Origin: Bacteroidaceae bacterium
GTDB taxonomy: Bacteria; Bacteroidota; Bacteroidia; Bacteroidales; Muribaculaceae
Length of the DNA: 64,000 nucleotides
Assembly (NCBI GenBank): GCA_021768245.1
Contig: JAETNO010000001.1
Coordinates: 1-64,000, forward strand
Direction: 5' to 3'
The position numbers and the translations under genes are program-made. The notes beneath the pieces are model-generated. The model searched no databases. It saw only the letters and a program-made list of their open reading frames with translations, and was not told the DNA's origin. Below are positions 62,623-64,000 of the stretch, piece after piece (the stretch's first letter is position 1; every line of letters starts with the position of its first letter).

Positions 62623-63768
62623 ATGGGAAGAAAAAGGAAATCACTGGTGGAGAAATCCCCGTTCAAGTTACGCCGCCGCAAACTGGCAGACGGACGCATG
62701 TCCCTGTTCCTCGACCGCAGCGTGGACGGCGGGCACGAGTACGAGTTCCTGCAACTCTACCTCCTGCCCGAAACCTCTTCTACAGCGAAGCGTCAGAACG
62801 CGCGCACACTCCGGGATGCGGAAGAAATCTTGCAAGCGAGAACCGAAGCCCTGTTGAATGCGAAAGCCGAGACGGGACTTGCCGGTTCCGGTACGGGAAT
62901 GCTACTTTCGGACTGGCTTCAAACTTGTTATGACAACCACGAAAAACGGGGTTTAAGAGACATGGGCAGCATCAGCAACGTGAAAAAGGCTTTGCATATG
63001 TTCCGTCCTGACACCAGCCTTTCGGATATTGACAGGCAGTTCTGCCTTGACATGATTGACTGGTTCCGCAACACATACAAGCACCGCCTGACAGGGAAGC
63101 CCGTCAGCGCGAGAACCGCAGACACCTATTGCCAGACTTTCCGCACCATGCTCAACGAAGCGGTACGCGAAGGACTCATAGACAAGAACCCGTGGAACAG
63201 ACTTGAGACCATCGAGAAGATAAAGAAGCCGGAAAGCAAGCGTGAATATCTGACTATTGACGAGATACGGAGCATGATTACCACGGACTGCCCCAACGAA
63301 CTTGTGAAGAGGGCTTATCTGTTCTCCTGTTTTACAGGTCTTCGCATCAGCGATGTCAGAAATCTCAAATGGGGTGATGTTTATACCGAGAACGGGCAGA
63401 CATTCGTTTCGGTCGTGATGAAGAAGACCACCAAGCCGTTATACATTCCCCTGTCAGGACAGGCATTGAAATGGATGCCCGAAAAAGGAGATAGCACCTT
63501 TGATGATTATGTGTTCGGCAACCTCGTCAATTACGGTAACGTGAACGAGAACCTGAAAAAGTGGGCGGAGGCGGCAGGAATCAGGAAGCATATCTCCTAT
63601 CATACAAGCAGGCACTCCTTCGCAACGATGATGCTCACCCTCGGAGCGGACTTGTACACCGTGTCGAAACTGCTGGGACACAGCTCGGTCAAGCACACCC
63701 AGATATACGCGAGGATAATCGACCGGAAGAAGGACGAGGCGGTGAACCTTGCGGATTCCGTATTCTGA
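62623..63768 (+). CDS. Tyrosine integrase, first of a tandem pair
   Basis: A 381-residue tyrosine recombinase: basic N-terminal arm domain (FKLRRRKLADGRMSLFLDRS), core-binding domain (about 105-195) and catalytic domain with Arg in TGLRISDVRNLKW, HxxR in YHTSRHSFATMML and GHSSVKHTQIYARI with the Tyr. It belongs to another subfamily than the integrases at 2526 and 57321. A TACCTTTG box at 62588-62595 may be its -7 element. A second integrase starts 37 bp after its stop. Confidence 0.94.
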   Translation: MGRKRKSLVEKSPFKLRRRKLADGRMSLFLDRSVDGGHEYEFLQLYLLPETSSTAKRQNARTLRDAEEILQARTEALLNAKAETGLAGSGTGMLLSDWLQTCYDNHEKRGLRDMGSISNVKKALHMFRPDTSLSDIDRQFCLDMIDWFRNTYKHRLTGKPVSARTADTYCQTFRTMLNEAVREGLIDKNPWNRLETIEKIKKPESKREYLTIDEIRSMITTDCPNELVKRAYLFSCFTGLRISDVRNLKWGDVYTENGQTFVSVVMKKTTKPLYIPLSGQALKWMPEKGDSTFDDYVFGNLVNYGNVNENLKKWAEAAGIRKHISYHTSRHSFATMMLTLGADLYTVSKLLGHSSVKHTQIYARIIDRKKDEAVNLADSVF

Positions 63769-63804
63769 AATCATAAATCGTAATACCTTATTATATTATT
63801 ATAT

Positions 63805-64000
63805 ATGGCGGCAAACGGCAAAAAGACAAAACTGAAGGAACCGGTGAAGGTGCGCACCAAGAAACTTGCGGACGGTTCCGAGTCATACTATCTTGACATC
63901 TATGTGGACGGCAAGAGGCAGTACGAGTTCCTTAAGCTCTACCGCCTTCCCGAAATCAATGCCCGTGTCAAGGAACAGAACAGGGCCACACTGGCGGCTG
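63805..64000 (+). CDS. Second tandem integrase, N-terminal part only
   Basis: The frame begins MAANGKKTKLKEPVKVRTKK then LADGSESYYLDIYVDGKRQY and EFLKLYRLPEINARV, and runs off the window edge. It aligns with the arm-binding N-terminus of the preceding integrase (KLADG...SLFLDRSVDGGHEYEFLQLYLLPE), so it is a second recombinase of the same type. Tandem integrases of this kind mark the end of some Bacteroidota elements. Confidence 0.85.
   Translation, partial: MAANGKKTKLKEPVKVRTKKLADGSESYYLDIYVDGKRQYEFLKLYRLPEINARVKEQNRATLAA

Overview
The window looks like a chromosome segment of a gut Bacteroidota, most likely Bacteroidales of the Muribaculaceae type. The evidence is two SusC/SusD loci, a type IX secretion sortase (PorU) with a plug-type protein, lipoprotein signals followed by acidic residues, promoters of the Bacteroides form (TTTG, 19-21 bp, TAnnTTTG), a CfxA/CblA-like class A beta-lactamase and mobilizable-element genes typical of the group. 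The family-level placement is inference.

Layout. (1) 1-4.0 kb is the end of an integrated element: a leftward tyrosine integrase followed by a tightly overlapping trio (RhuM-like DNA-binding protein, Doc/Fic toxin-like protein, WG-repeat protein). (2) 4.0-5.6 kb is a decaying strip: hairpins and repeats near the integrase, a small Cys-rich ORF broken by an in-frame TGA, a truncated GNAT and an intact CatA-like acetyltransferase. (3) 5.6-11.6 kb: a membrane-anchored TPR/LuxR-type regulator, an outer-membrane barrel protein with a clear promoter and paired direct repeats, then an overlapping trio GNAT, YdeI-like protein and class A beta-lactamase. (4) 11.7-19.0 kb: a SusC/SusD locus with two surface lipoproteins. 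Its SusC gene is out of frame at a run of nine G. (5) 19.1-22.0 kb: rnfD-G-E-A of the ion-pumping ferredoxin:NAD oxidoreductase, without rnfB or rnfC.

(6) 22.1-40.4 kb is a pectin/galacturonate locus. Leftward: SusC, SusD, a lipoprotein and a secreted protein. Rightward: GH28 polygalacturonase, GH43 enzyme, CE8 pectin methylesterase, then uxaB, uxaA, uxaC and an ExuT-like transporter. Together these would bind pectin fragments, remove methyl esters, release galacturonate, import it and convert it by way of tagaturonate and altronate to 2-keto-3-deoxygluconate. A perfect 34-bp inverted repeat lies between the GH28 and GH43 genes.

(7) 40.6-55.0 kb is mostly core and envelope: a small 2[4Fe-4S] ferredoxin, a PagL-like lipid A deacylase, glutamate dehydrogenase, a DUF3109 protein, a T9SS plug protein, uracil-DNA glycosylase, tRNA-Arg(CCG) immediately followed by a GH25 lysozyme, PorU, several lipoproteins and an outer-membrane phospholipase A.

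(8) 55.4-64.0 kb is a second mobile region that begins where a BspA-like leucine-rich-repeat gene is cut off. It holds an HTH/zinc-finger protein, an integrase, a membrane protein, an excisionase-like protein, a RepA-like ATPase, a cluster of TGGGAC motifs, a primase-like protein, and then two further integrases in tandem, the last running off the window. No relaxase is present in the window. No rRNA genes or CRISPR arrays were seen.
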